Shown: positions 16,599 through 24,275 of the stretch, piece by piece
Layout: every line of letters starts with the position of its first letter
Numbering within the stretch: the stretch's first letter is position 1
NCBI GenBank assembly: GCA_963843275.1
Contig: CAWJJM010000006.1
Span: 124,001-188,000 of the forward strand
From: CAWJJM01 sp963843275
Lineage (GTDB): Bacteria > Acidobacteriota > Thermoanaerobaculia > Multivoradales > JBCCEF01
DNA length: 64,000 bases
Direction: 5' to 3'
The notes under the pieces: model-generated
The model's input: only the letters and a program-made list of their open reading frames with translations
Database searches by the model: none
What the model was told of the DNA's origin: nothing
Translations under genes and position numbers: made by a program

Positions 16599-18893
16599 TC
16601 AGTCGAGCGGCAGGCGGCGGGCGACGGCGGGCAGGCAGCGGCGAGCGTCGCACGGCTGCACCCGCAGCTCGAGGGCCGGCGCCGCGGCGCCCTGCCGCGG
16701 CCGCACCTCGCCGGTGACGTCGACCCGACCGCGGTAGACGGCCACCGCCGCGCCTGCGGCGAGCTCCTCGGGCGCTCCCGGTGGGAGGCGGACGTCGCGC
16801 AGCTCCGCATCCACCGCCCCGAGGCGCAGCGGCGCGCCCGCACCGGACCCCTCCCCGCCCGCCGCCGGCGCCAGGGCGTGCCAGCCGTCGGCGAGGGTCA
16901 GCCGGAGGCGGAAGCGGCGCCACCCCCCCTCCCCCGGCGCCTCGACCGCCAGCTCGGCGGCGACCACCTCCGCAGCCCGGCGCTCGAGGTCGGCGGCACC
17001 GCCGGCCGCCGCTGCCGGCGCGGCCGTCGCCGTCACCACGCCGGCGCCCGCCACCGCGGCGCCACCGGGCAGCGGAGCCGCCGTGCGCTGGAAGCGGCGC
17101 GCGGCGAGGGCGAAGGTGCGGGCCCCGTCGGGGAGCTGCTCGACCAACGGCGCGGCGGCGGTCAGCGCGCGTCCGGCCCGCCCGCGCCAGCGCGCCGCGC
17201 CCTGCGGGTCCGCCGCCGCCAGCGCCAGCAGGTCGAGCACCGCGACCGCCTCGGCGGCGGGCACCGCCCCGTCGAACAGGTCGCGCGTCCGCAACAGCAG
17301 GTCGGGACGCTCGGCGGCGACGTACCAGCCGCCGCCGGGAGCGGCCAGGCGCGCCTCCTGCTCCTCGGCGAGCTCGGCGGCCGCGGCCCGCCAGCGCGGC
17401 GCGCCGGTCGACCGCGCCAGGGCCAGCAACCCCCGCACCATCCAGGCGTAGTCGCCGAGCAGCGCCGGCACCTTGGCGGTGCCGGCGCGCCAGGTGTGGT
17501 GCAGCACGCCGCCGGGGCGCATCCGGTCGAGCACGAAGTCGGCGGCGCGGGCGGCGCGCTCCACCCACGCCGGCTCGTCGAGCAGCCGGCCGGCCACGGC
17601 CAGAGCGCCGACCGCCATGCCGTTCCAGTCGGCGAGCACCTTGTCGTCGGTCCGCGGGCGGGGCCGCTCGCCGCGGGCCGCGAGCAGGCGGCGGCGCAGC
17701 GGCTCGATCTCCGCCAGCAGCTCCTCGCGCTCCATGCGCCGGCGCCGGGCGGCGGCGGCCAGCGGCTCGGGCAGGTGCAGCACCCACTCGCTCTCCGCGA
17801 AGAACGGCGGGCCGTCGAAGCCGTACAGCGGGGCCAGGAAGTCGCGCTCCTCGGCGCCCAGGACCTGCTCGAGCTCCTCGCGGCCCCACACGTAGTAGGC
17901 GCCCTCGCGACCGTCCGTCTCGGCGTCGATGGCGCTGGCGAAACCGCCGTCGGGCAGCGACATCTCGCGCTCGAGGAAGCCGGCGGTCGCCCGCGCCACG
18001 CGGCCCGCCTCGGGGTCGCCGGTGCGGGCGTGCTCGCGGGCGTAGAGCTCGAGCAGCAGGGCGTTGTCGTAGAGCATCTTCTCGAAGTGCGGCACGCGCC
18101 AGGCGCGGTCGGTGGCGTAGCGGTGGAAGCCGCCGCCGAGCTGGTCGAAGAGACCGCCGCGGGCCATCGCGTCGAGGGTGGCCCGGAGCATCTCGCCGGC
18201 GCGCGCTTCCTCGCCGGCCAGCTCGAGGAGCAGGAAGAGGTTCGAGGGCGTGGGGAACTTCGGGGCCTGGGAGAAGCCCGGCCACTCCGGGTCGAAGCGC
18301 CGGACCAGCGCCTCGTAGGAGGCCGCCGCGACGCCCGCCGGCGGTGGCTCCTCCCCCGGCTGTACGCGCTCCTCGAGGTAGCGCCGCATCGCCCCGGCGA
18401 GCTCTTCGGCCTGCTGCTCGACCTCGTCGCGCCGCGCCGTCCAGGCCTCCGCCAGCCCGCGCAGCAGCGAGCGGAACCCCGGCCGCCCGTGGCGGTCCTC
18501 GGGGGGGAAGTAGGTGCCGGCGTAGAAGGGCTCGAGGCGCGGGGTGAGGAAGACGGAGTTCGGCCACCCCCCCTGCCCGGTGAGGATCTGGGTGGCGGTC
18601 ATGTAGATCTCGTCGACGTCCGGGCGCTCCTCGCGGTCGACCTTGACGTTGACGAACGTCCGGTTCATCAGCTCGGCGGTGCGCGGGTCGGAGAACGACT
18701 CGCGCTCCATCACGTGGCACCAGTAGCAGGTCGAGTAGCCGACCGAGAGGAAGATCGGACGGTCCTCGTCGCGGGCCCGGGCGAAGGCCTCCTCGCCCCA
18801 CGGCAGCCAGTCGACCGGGTTGTCCTTGTGCAGCAGCAGGTAGGGGCTGGACTCGTCGCCGAGACGGTTCCCGGGACCGCGCGGTGGGCTCAT
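16599..18893 (-). CDS. DUF255 thioredoxin-domain protein (YyaL/SPATA20 family) with fused DsbD-alpha-like tail
   Basis: The 764-residue protein begins with the family hallmark SSPYLLLHKDNPVDWLPWGE and a thioredoxin-like domain with CYWC (C56/C59) in STCYWCHVMERESF. An alpha/alpha-barrel, glycosidase-like region follows to about residue 610 (GTYFPPEDRHGRPGF; LYDNALLLELYAREH; DDKVLADWNGMAVGAL). The last 120 residues are unusual: a beta-rich module ending LELRVQPCDARRCLPAV, which matches the end of DsbD alpha-type domains (QxCDxxxCLPP). That suggests electron supply to the thioredoxin site from a DsbD-like donor. No signal peptide is seen, so compartment is unclear. It is divergent from the acyltransferase. 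Confidence 0.88.
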   Translation of the reverse strand: MSPPRGPGNRLGDESSPYLLLHKDNPVDWLPWGEEAFARARDEDRPIFLSVGYSTCYWCHVMERESFSDPRTAELMNRTFVNVKVDREERPDVDEIYMTATQILTGQGGWPNSVFLTPRLEPFYAGTYFPPEDRHGRPGFRSLLRGLAEAWTARRDEVEQQAEELAGAMRRYLEERVQPGEEPPPAGVAAASYEALVRRFDPEWPGFSQAPKFPTPSNLFLLLELAGEEARAGEMLRATLDAMARGGLFDQLGGGFHRYATDRAWRVPHFEKMLYDNALLLELYAREHARTGDPEAGRVARATAGFLEREMSLPDGGFASAIDAETDGREGAYYVWGREELEQVLGAEERDFLAPLYGFDGPPFFAESEWVLHLPEPLAAAARRRRMEREELLAEIEPLRRRLLAARGERPRPRTDDKVLADWNGMAVGALAVAGRLLDEPAWVERAARAADFVLDRMRPGGVLHHTWRAGTAKVPALLGDYAWMVRGLLALARSTGAPRWRAAAAELAEEQEARLAAPGGGWYVAAERPDLLLRTRDLFDGAVPAAEAVAVLDLLALAAADPQGAARWRGRAGRALTAAAPLVEQLPDGARTFALAARRFQRTAAPLPGGAAVAGAGVVTATAAPAAAAGGAADLERRAAEVVAAELAVEAPGEGGWRRFRLRLTLADGWHALAPAAGGEGSGAGAPLRLGAVDAELRDVRLPPGAPEELAAGAAVAVYRGRVDVTGEVRPRQGAAAPALELRVQPCDARRCLPAVARRLPLD

Positions 18894-18944
18894 GCCGAGG
18901 AGCTTAGCAACCGGGGTGCCGCCGGTCCGGGCGCGGCCGCCGGG

Positions 18945-18950
18945 TATGAT
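18945..18950 (+). promoter_or_regulatory. -10 element before the acyltransferase leader
   Basis: TATGAT lies eight bases before ATG 18959 and about 68 bases before the acyltransferase GTG. No -35 match is visible. A start site close to the first ATG would make the small leader frame leaderless. Confidence 0.35.
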
Positions 18951-18958
18951 CCACGGTC

Positions 18959-19021
18959 ATGCGCGATCGGGCCAGCGGCGGCCGCCGGCGGAGCCCGCCA
19001 CGGGCGGCGGGGGCACGGTGA
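18959..19021 (+). CDS. Possible 20-residue Arg-rich leader peptide
   Basis: ATG CGC GAT CGG begins a 20-codon frame rich in Arg, Gly and Ser whose TGA overlaps the GTG start of the acyltransferase (GTGA). It follows a TATGAT -10 candidate and has no Shine-Dalgarno. It could couple translation or be chance; no conservation evidence is available. Confidence 0.25.
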   Translation: MRDRASGGRRRSPPRAAGAR

Positions 19022-19752
19022 GACGGCTCGTCCCCTACGTCCTGCTGCTCACCGTCAAGGGCATCGCCCGGCTGTTGTGGACCTTCGAGGCCGAGTGGGT
19101 CGGCGTGCCGCCCGCCGGCGACCGCTGGAGCGGCATCCGGCTGGTGGTGATCCTCAACCACACCAGCCTCTACGAGTGGGTGTTCGCGGGCATCCCGCCG
19201 AACCGCTTCCTGCGCAAGATCGCCCGCCACGGCGTCGTGCCGGTGGCGGCCAAGACCCTGGAACGGCGCTGGGTGGGGAAGTTCTTCGGCATGGTGGCGG
19301 CCCACGTCGTGTCGCTCAGCCGCCAGCGCGACGAGACCTGGCGCAGCGTGCTCGACAAGGTCGGCGACCCGAAGGCGATGGTGGTGATCCTGCCGGAGGG
19401 ACGGATGTTGCGCCCCACGGGCTTCGACGCCGACGGCCGTCCGATGACCATCCGCGGCGGCGTCGTCGACCTGGTCGACTCCATCCCCGAGGGGCGGATC
19501 CTGTTCGCCTACAGCGGCGGGCTGCACCACGTGCAGGCGCCGGGCGAGCTCCTGCCGCGCCTGTTCCGCACCGTGCGGATGAGCTTCGAGGTGGTGGACG
19601 TCGCCGCCTACCGGGAGCGGATGCGCCAGCGCGCCGGCGCCACGCGCAGCTTCCGCGCCGCGGTGATCGCCGACCTCGAGCAGCGGCTGTTGCGCCACTG
19701 CCCGGTGCGCCCCGGCACCGCGCCGATCCCGCTGCGCCGCGACGCCGGCTAG
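19018..19752 (+). CDS. PlsC-like 1-acylglycerol-3-phosphate acyltransferase-family protein
   Basis: The 244-residue protein has an N-terminal hydrophobic segment and a PlsC-type fold. The catalytic HX4D motif reads HTSLYE (H48 to E53), with Glu for Asp. The second block reads ILPEGRMLRP, in place of the usual PEGTR. Length and layout fit lysophosphatidate acyltransferases acting at the inner membrane in phospholipid synthesis, but acceptor and activity are uncertain because of the substitution. The GTG start (VRRLVPYVLLLTVKG) has GGGGG upstream; earlier in-frame starts lie before the promoter. It is convergent with the histidine kinase gene. Confidence 0.7.
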   Translation: MRRLVPYVLLLTVKGIARLLWTFEAEWVGVPPAGDRWSGIRLVVILNHTSLYEWVFAGIPPNRFLRKIARHGVVPVAAKTLERRWVGKFFGMVAAHVVSLSRQRDETWRSVLDKVGDPKAMVVILPEGRMLRPTGFDADGRPMTIRGGVVDLVDSIPEGRILFAYSGGLHHVQAPGELLPRLFRTVRMSFEVVDVAAYRERMRQRAGATRSFRAAVIADLEQRLLRHCPVRPGTAPIPLRRDAG

Positions 19753-19758
19753 GCGCGA

Positions 19759-19781
19759 CCGGGCCCTCCTTTCGCGCCCGG
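19759..19781. terminator. Hairpin between convergent acyltransferase and histidine kinase genes
   Basis: CCGGGC (19759-19764) pairs with GCCCGG (19776-19781) across an 11-base loop in the 33-base gap between two convergent stops. There is no U-tract, so intrinsic termination is not certain. Confidence 0.4.
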
Positions 19782-19785
19782 GCCG

Positions 19786-21444
19786 CTATCGGGAGGAGGC
19801 CGCGAGGATGGCGAAGAGCTGGTCGGGCTCGACCGGCTTGACCAGGTGGCGGTCGAAGCCGGCCTCCGCCGACCGCTGCTGGTCCTCGGGACGTCCGTAG
19901 CCCGACAACGCGATCAGCAGCAACCCCTGGCCCGCCGCGGAGGAGCGCAGCCGCCGCGCCACCTCGAAGCCGTCGATGCCGGGCAGGCCGATGTCGACGA
20001 TCGCGACCTCCCACTCCCCCGACGTCCCCATCTCCACGCCGGCCTGGCCGTCCGGAGCCGTGCCCACCCGGTAGCCCCGCCCCTCGAGCAGCAGAGCGAG
20101 CATCTCCCGCGCGTCGTCGTTGTCCTCGACCACCAACACCGCGGCCGGCTCGCCTTCGCGGGTGGGTTCCTCGTCCACCTCCTCGCCGGCGGCAGGAGCC
20201 TCCGCCGCCGGGCGATCGTCCAGGGGCAACCGGACCGTGAACCGGCTGCCGCGCTCCAGTCCCTCGCTCTCCGCCCTCACCGATCCTCCGTGCATCTCCA
20301 CCAGGCGCTGCACCAGGGTCAACCCCAGCCCCAGCCCCCCGGAGCTGCGGTCGAGCGACTGGTCCGCCTGGGCGAACAGGTTGAAGATCCGGTCCAACAT
20401 CTCCGCGGCGATGCCGATGCCGTCGTCCGAGACCGTCAGCACGGCGCAGTCGTTCTCGCGGCGCGCGGCGAGCTCGACGTGGCCGCCCTCCGGAGTGTAC
20501 TTGGCCGCGTTGGTCAGCAGGTTGTCCACCACCTGCTCCAGGCGCGTGGGGTCGGCGGAGACCGGCAGCGGCTGGTCGGTGACCTCGACGCCCAGGTGCT
20601 GGACGCGACGCTCGAACGCGGGCCGCCCGGCCTCCACCGCGCGCGCCACCACCTCGCGCAGGTCGATGCGCTCGCGCTGCAGCTTGATCTTGTTCTGGTC
20701 GATGCGCGAGACGTCGAGCAGGTCGTCGACCAGCCGCGACAGGTGGCGGAGCTGACGCTCGGCGATGCCGAGGAGCTGCTCGCCCTCGGCCCAGGGCCCT
20801 TCGCGGGCGCGCAGGGTGTGCAGGGCGGTGGCGATGACGCTCATCGGGTTGCGCAGCTCGTGGGCGAGGGTGGCCAGGAACTCGTTCTTGCGCTGGTCCC
20901 GCTCGTCGAGCTCGGCGTACAGCGCCACCACGCCCCGGTTGGTGTCCTCGAGCTCACGGCGCAGACGCTCGTACTCTCCGGTCCGCTCGTCGAGACGCTC
21001 GACCAGTGCCAGGAGCTCGCGGTCCTGCTCGGCGACAGCGGCGAGGACGTCGTCGCCGTCGCCCTCGGGCGCGGACGCGCCGGCACCCTCGCCGACGGCT
21101 TCGACGCGCAGCACCAGGGTGGCGTCGCCGGGCGCCGGGTCGAGCAGCTCCCAGCGCTCTCCCGGACCGCCCGTCCCGTCGTCGAGGGCGGCGCGCAGCA
21201 CCTCCGCCGGACCGCCGACGCGCACCTCCAGGGCACCCTCCCCGGCCCGCAACCGCACCTCGCCCTCGCCGGCCGCGAGGACGCGGCGCGCGAGCTGGGA
21301 GACGGCGGCCGTCACCCGCGCCCGGCGGACGCTGTCCAGCCCGAGGCGGCGGGCGGCGCTCAGCACCCGGCCGCGCAGGCGCACCACCGCCTCGGGGGAG
21401 CGGAGGGCGGCCGAGAACTGGATCGTCTCCGGGCGGACGGTCAT
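19786..21444 (-). CDS. Hybrid sensor histidine kinase / response regulator ending the stressosome operon
   Basis: The 552-residue soluble protein has three parts. Residues 1-115 resemble the RsbT/anti-sigma type HATPase fold (SVRRARVTAAVSQLARRVL) without clear ATP-binding boxes. A coiled coil (135-185) leads to HisKA with H195 in ATLAHELRNPMSVI, then HATPase_c (DNLLTNAAKYTPEGG, VSDDGIGIA, SSGGLGLGLTLVQ). A C-terminal receiver domain (about 430-552) has VLVVEDNDDARE and the phospho-acceptor Asp in AIVDIGLPGIDG. There are no membrane segments. It starts seven bases after the HATPase-SpoIIE gene, so the stressosome probably signals into this phosphorelay. DNA-binding output is absent. Confidence 0.93.
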   Translation of the reverse strand: MTVRPETIQFSAALRSPEAVVRLRGRVLSAARRLGLDSVRRARVTAAVSQLARRVLAAGEGEVRLRAGEGALEVRVGGPAEVLRAALDDGTGGPGERWELLDPAPGDATLVLRVEAVGEGAGASAPEGDGDDVLAAVAEQDRELLALVERLDERTGEYERLRRELEDTNRGVVALYAELDERDQRKNEFLATLAHELRNPMSVIATALHTLRAREGPWAEGEQLLGIAERQLRHLSRLVDDLLDVSRIDQNKIKLQRERIDLREVVARAVEAGRPAFERRVQHLGVEVTDQPLPVSADPTRLEQVVDNLLTNAAKYTPEGGHVELAARRENDCAVLTVSDDGIGIAAEMLDRIFNLFAQADQSLDRSSGGLGLGLTLVQRLVEMHGGSVRAESEGLERGSRFTVRLPLDDRPAAEAPAAGEEVDEEPTREGEPAAVLVVEDNDDAREMLALLLEGRGYRVGTAPDGQAGVEMGTSGEWEVAIVDIGLPGIDGFEVARRLRSSAAGQGLLLIALSGYGRPEDQQRSAEAGFDRHLVKPVEPDQLFAILAASSR

Positions 21445-21451
21445 GGCTTCC

Positions 21452-22531
21452 TCAGGAGGGCGGGACGGCGCGGCGGTGGCGCACCGCCAGCACGCCGGCG
21501 TCGTCGCGCTGGCGCCGGTAGTCGCGGTAGAGGACGCCGGCCACCAGCCCCGGGTGCCGCGCGGCGAGACCGGGCCGGTCGTCGAGGTTCCAGCGGGTGG
21601 CGACGCCGTCGGAGTGGAGCACCATCAACGCGCCGGGCGGCAACGGGTGCTCGAAGAGCTGCACCCGGCCGAGCGACTGGCCGGCGGTGCCGCCGTGCGA
21701 GATCAGGTGGGCCGAGCTGCCGTCCGCGCCGAGGAGCCGGCCGGCGATGTTCCCCACGCCGCAGTAGCTGAGCACGGCCCGCGCCGTGTCGAGGCGGGCC
21801 ACGGCGACCGCCGCGCCCCGGGTCCTGGAGAGGGCGTCGTGCAGGCCCTCGACCATCGCGTCCGGGCGAGTTTCCGGCTGGGCGCAGAAGTGGGCGACGG
21901 CACGGCGCGCCGCCGCCGCCGCCAGCGGGCCGTGGCCGAGACCGTCGACCATCAGGACGTCGAGCCGGGCGCCCCGGTCGACGATCGCCCAGGCGTCGCC
22001 GCTGACCTCTTCGCCGGGGTGCGGCACCGCCAGGGCGGCGGTCTCGAAGCGGCGGTCCGGACGCCCCGCGCCCCGGCGCGCCCCGAGCTCGAGCCAGAGG
22101 ACGGTGCCCTCGCCGGGCCGTGTCCACAGCGCCAGCTCGCGGGCGGCCCGGCGCACCGCGCCCAGCCCGGTGCCCGGGGTGCCGGCGGTCGAGAAGCCGT
22201 CCCGGAAGCAGGCGTCGGGGTCGCTCATGCCGGGCCCGCGGTCCACCGCGAGCAGCTCGATGACCGGCCCGTCCGGCCCCTCGGGCGTCCACCACAGCAA
22301 CAGCTCGCCGCCGCCGCCGTGCAGCACCAGGTTCTTCGCCACCTCGGTGGCGACCAGGGCGGCGGTGCCCACCGCGGTGGCGCCGAGGCCGACGCGCTGC
22401 CCGATCAGGGTGACGGCACGGCGCGCCGCCCCCACCTGGCTGATCTCCCGTAGTTCGAGGCCGAGGTTGCCGGACAGCGAGGAGTGGACCCGGCCCGGCG
22501 TGCACGGCATGTCGGCGCTCGGCAGCGTCAT
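21452..22531 (-). CDS. RsbX-like serine phosphatase with N-terminal anti-sigma type HATPase domain
   Basis: The 359-residue protein joins an RsbT/RsbW-like ATPase domain (about 25-150: ATEVAKNLVLHGGGGELLLW, AVDRGPGMSDPD, GTPGTGLGAV) to a SpoIIE/PP2C phosphatase domain (165-359). Metal-binding aspartates are visible in SGDAW, MVDGLGHG and LHSDGV. In stressosome systems such a phosphatase resets RsbR and RsbS. The ATG at 22531 overlaps the rsbT stop (ATGA); a GTG three codons earlier is the alternative. The fusion of a kinase-like ATPase and a phosphatase could give both forward and reverse reactions; the ATPase boxes look intact. Confidence 0.9.
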   Translation of the reverse strand: MTLPSADMPCTPGRVHSSLSGNLGLELREISQVGAARRAVTLIGQRVGLGATAVGTAALVATEVAKNLVLHGGGGELLLWWTPEGPDGPVIELLAVDRGPGMSDPDACFRDGFSTAGTPGTGLGAVRRAARELALWTRPGEGTVLWLELGARRGAGRPDRRFETAALAVPHPGEEVSGDAWAIVDRGARLDVLMVDGLGHGPLAAAAARRAVAHFCAQPETRPDAMVEGLHDALSRTRGAAVAVARLDTARAVLSYCGVGNIAGRLLGADGSSAHLISHGGTAGQSLGRVQLFEHPLPPGALMVLHSDGVATRWNLDDRPGLAARHPGLVAGVLYRDYRRQRDDAGVLAVRHRRAVPPS

Positions 22532-22935
22532 GGCGTCCACCGGGTGATGGTGACGCGGGTCCCGCGCCCGGGCTCGGACTCGATGGCGAAGTCGTTGACC
22601 AGACGGCCCGCCCCGGAGAGCCCGAGGCCGAGGCCCGGCCCGGTCGAGAAGCCGTCGCGCAGCGCCGCGTCGAGGTCGGCGATGCCCGGGCCCCGGTCCT
22701 CGAAGGTCAGGCGCAACCCGCGGCGGGAGCTCTCCTCGACGACCTCCAGCAGCACGCTGCCGCCGCCGCCGTGGTCCAGCGCGTTGCGGGCGAGCTCGCT
22801 CGCCGCGGTGATCATCTTGGTCTGGTCGACCAGCCCGAACCGCAGGTCGGCCGACCAGCTCCGCACCACCTGCCGGATGCGGACGATGTCCTGCTTCTCG
22901 CGGATGGGCAGGGTCTCACGTTTGGCGGCCGGCAT
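22528..22935 (-). CDS. rsbT: RsbT-type serine/threonine kinase (switch kinase of the stressosome)
   Basis: The 135-residue HATPase-fold kinase shows the N box ASELARNALDHGGGG, the G1 box FEDRGPGIADLD, and the G2 stretch GLGLGLSGAGRLV. RsbT is held by RsbR-RsbS complexes, phosphorylates them under stress, and is then released to activate a partner. It lies between rsbS (20-base overlap) and the phosphatase (ATGA overlap). Release could act on the downstream phosphatase or hybrid kinase, since no RsbU or sigma-B gene is near. Confidence 0.93.
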   Translation of the reverse strand: MPAAKRETLPIREKQDIVRIRQVVRSWSADLRFGLVDQTKMITAASELARNALDHGGGGSVLLEVVEESSRRGLRLTFEDRGPGIADLDAALRDGFSTGPGLGLGLSGAGRLVNDFAIESEPGRGTRVTITRWTP

Positions 22936-23317
22936 CGCCCCCTTCCCCCTCCAGCTCGCGCTGCTGCAGCGCGGCGAGAAGCGCCAGACCGCGGTCGACG
23001 TCGAGCTCGGTGCGCACCCCGGGCAGCCGCACCCGCATCTCCACCAGGGTGATGGCGACCGCCGGCCGCATCCCCACCAGGACGGTGTGGGCGCCGAGGA
23101 CCCGCGACATCGCCGCGATGTCGCCGAGGACCCGGCCGATGAACGAGTCGACCACCGTCAACGACGAGATGTCGATCACCACCCCCGCGGCGCCGTGGCG
23201 GGAGATCTCCCCGGTCAGGTCGTCCTGGAGCTGGAGCACGCGCTCGTCGTCCAGCTCGACCTGGATCGACACCAACAGGTTGCGCCCGATGCGCAGGATG
23301 GGGATGCGCTCAGTCAC
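22916..23317 (-). CDS. rsbS: RsbS stressosome STAS scaffold protein
   Basis: The 133-residue single STAS-domain protein carries the phospho-acceptor region DISSLTVVDSFIGR with Ser58 in the expected place. IPILRIGRNLLVSIQVELDD at the N-terminus is typical of the family. RsbS forms the stressosome core with RsbR and binds RsbT. The tail beyond about 115 is Glu/Gly-rich and overlaps the rsbT start, so translation is coupled. Confidence 0.94.
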   Translation of the reverse strand: MTERIPILRIGRNLLVSIQVELDDERVLQLQDDLTGEISRHGAAGVVIDISSLTVVDSFIGRVLGDIAAMSRVLGAHTVLVGMRPAVAITLVEMRVRLPGVRTELDVDRGLALLAALQQRELEGEGGDAGRQT

Positions 23318-24188
23318 CGGCCTCGTCCGGCCCGTCGGGCACGACGCCCCCGCGGTTGCGACGGCGGCGCAGCGCGAAGGAGAAGGCGTCGGCGAGGCTC
23401 GCCTTGGTGGTGACGTCGGACAGGTCGAGGCCGAGCTGCACGATGGTCTGCGCGATCTGCGGGCGGATGCCGCTGATGATGCAGTCGGCGCCCATCAGCC
23501 GCGCCGCGGCGACGGTCTTGAGCAGGTGCTGGGCGACCAGCGTGTCGACGGTGGAGACGCCGGTGATGTCGAGGATCGCGGTGTCCGCCCCGGTGTCGAC
23601 GATGGCCTCGAGCAGGGCCTCCATGATCACCCCGGTGCGCCCCGAGTCGAGGGTGCCGATCAGCGGCAGGGCGAGGATGCCCTCCCACAGCCGCACCACC
23701 GGGGTGGACAGCTCGAGCAGCTCGTCCTGCTGGCGCGAGATGACCGCCTCGCGGGAGTGCTGGTAGGACTCGACCACCAGCAGGCCCAGCCGGTCGACGA
23801 GGTCGGTGGCCTTCCACAGCTCCTCCATCAGGGCCTCGCTGTCGTCGCCGAGGAGCTGGAAGAGGCGCCGGTAGAGCGGGTGCTTGAGGCTGAAGATGAA
23901 CTGCGCGTTCTCGCGCGGCGAGACGCCCAGCCGCACGCGGGCGTGGGAGATCTCGTCGAGCAGCCCGCGCGTCTCCGCCGCCGCCGCGGCGTCGAACCGC
24001 GCCACGTCGCCCGACTCCGCGGCCTGGCGCAACACCGCGAGCACCTCGCGGCACTGCTGGCGGAGGTCCGCCTCCTCGATCAGCTCGCGACGCCGCATGC
24101 CGACGCGATCGAGCTGCGCCAGCCATTCCTCCTCCAGCGCCTCCCCCTCGGCGCGCAACACCTTCCCGAGTACAGATTCGTCGCTCAT
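23310..24188 (-). CDS. rsbR: RsbR-type stressosome sensor (non-heme globin-like domain plus STAS)
   Basis: The 292-residue protein has an all-helical N-terminal sensor domain (1-155), then a linker helix and a C-terminal STAS domain (about 165-275) with the conserved LDITGVSTVDTLVAQHLLK and GADCIISGIRPQIAQTIVQL. The phosphorylatable Thr region STVDT is present, as is the upstream LLELSTPVV site. The ATG at 24188 has GGAAGGA upstream; a longer frame to 24248 is not supported. It is the promoter-proximal gene of rsbR-rsbS-rsbT-phosphatase-hybrid kinase. Its sensor-domain ligand cannot be read from sequence. Confidence 0.94.
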   Translation of the reverse strand: MSDESVLGKVLRAEGEALEEEWLAQLDRVGMRRRELIEEADLRQQCREVLAVLRQAAESGDVARFDAAAAAETRGLLDEISHARVRLGVSPRENAQFIFSLKHPLYRRLFQLLGDDSEALMEELWKATDLVDRLGLLVVESYQHSREAVISRQQDELLELSTPVVRLWEGILALPLIGTLDSGRTGVIMEALLEAIVDTGADTAILDITGVSTVDTLVAQHLLKTVAAARLMGADCIISGIRPQIAQTIVQLGLDLSDVTTKASLADAFSFALRRRRNRGGVVPDGPDEAGD

Positions 24189-24275
24189 CTTCCGTCCTTC
24201 CGGCGTTCGTTCTCGCGGGCGGCTCTCCCGGCCTCGCACACGAAGCACGCCCTGTGCCAGCCACGCGGGCCGGGC

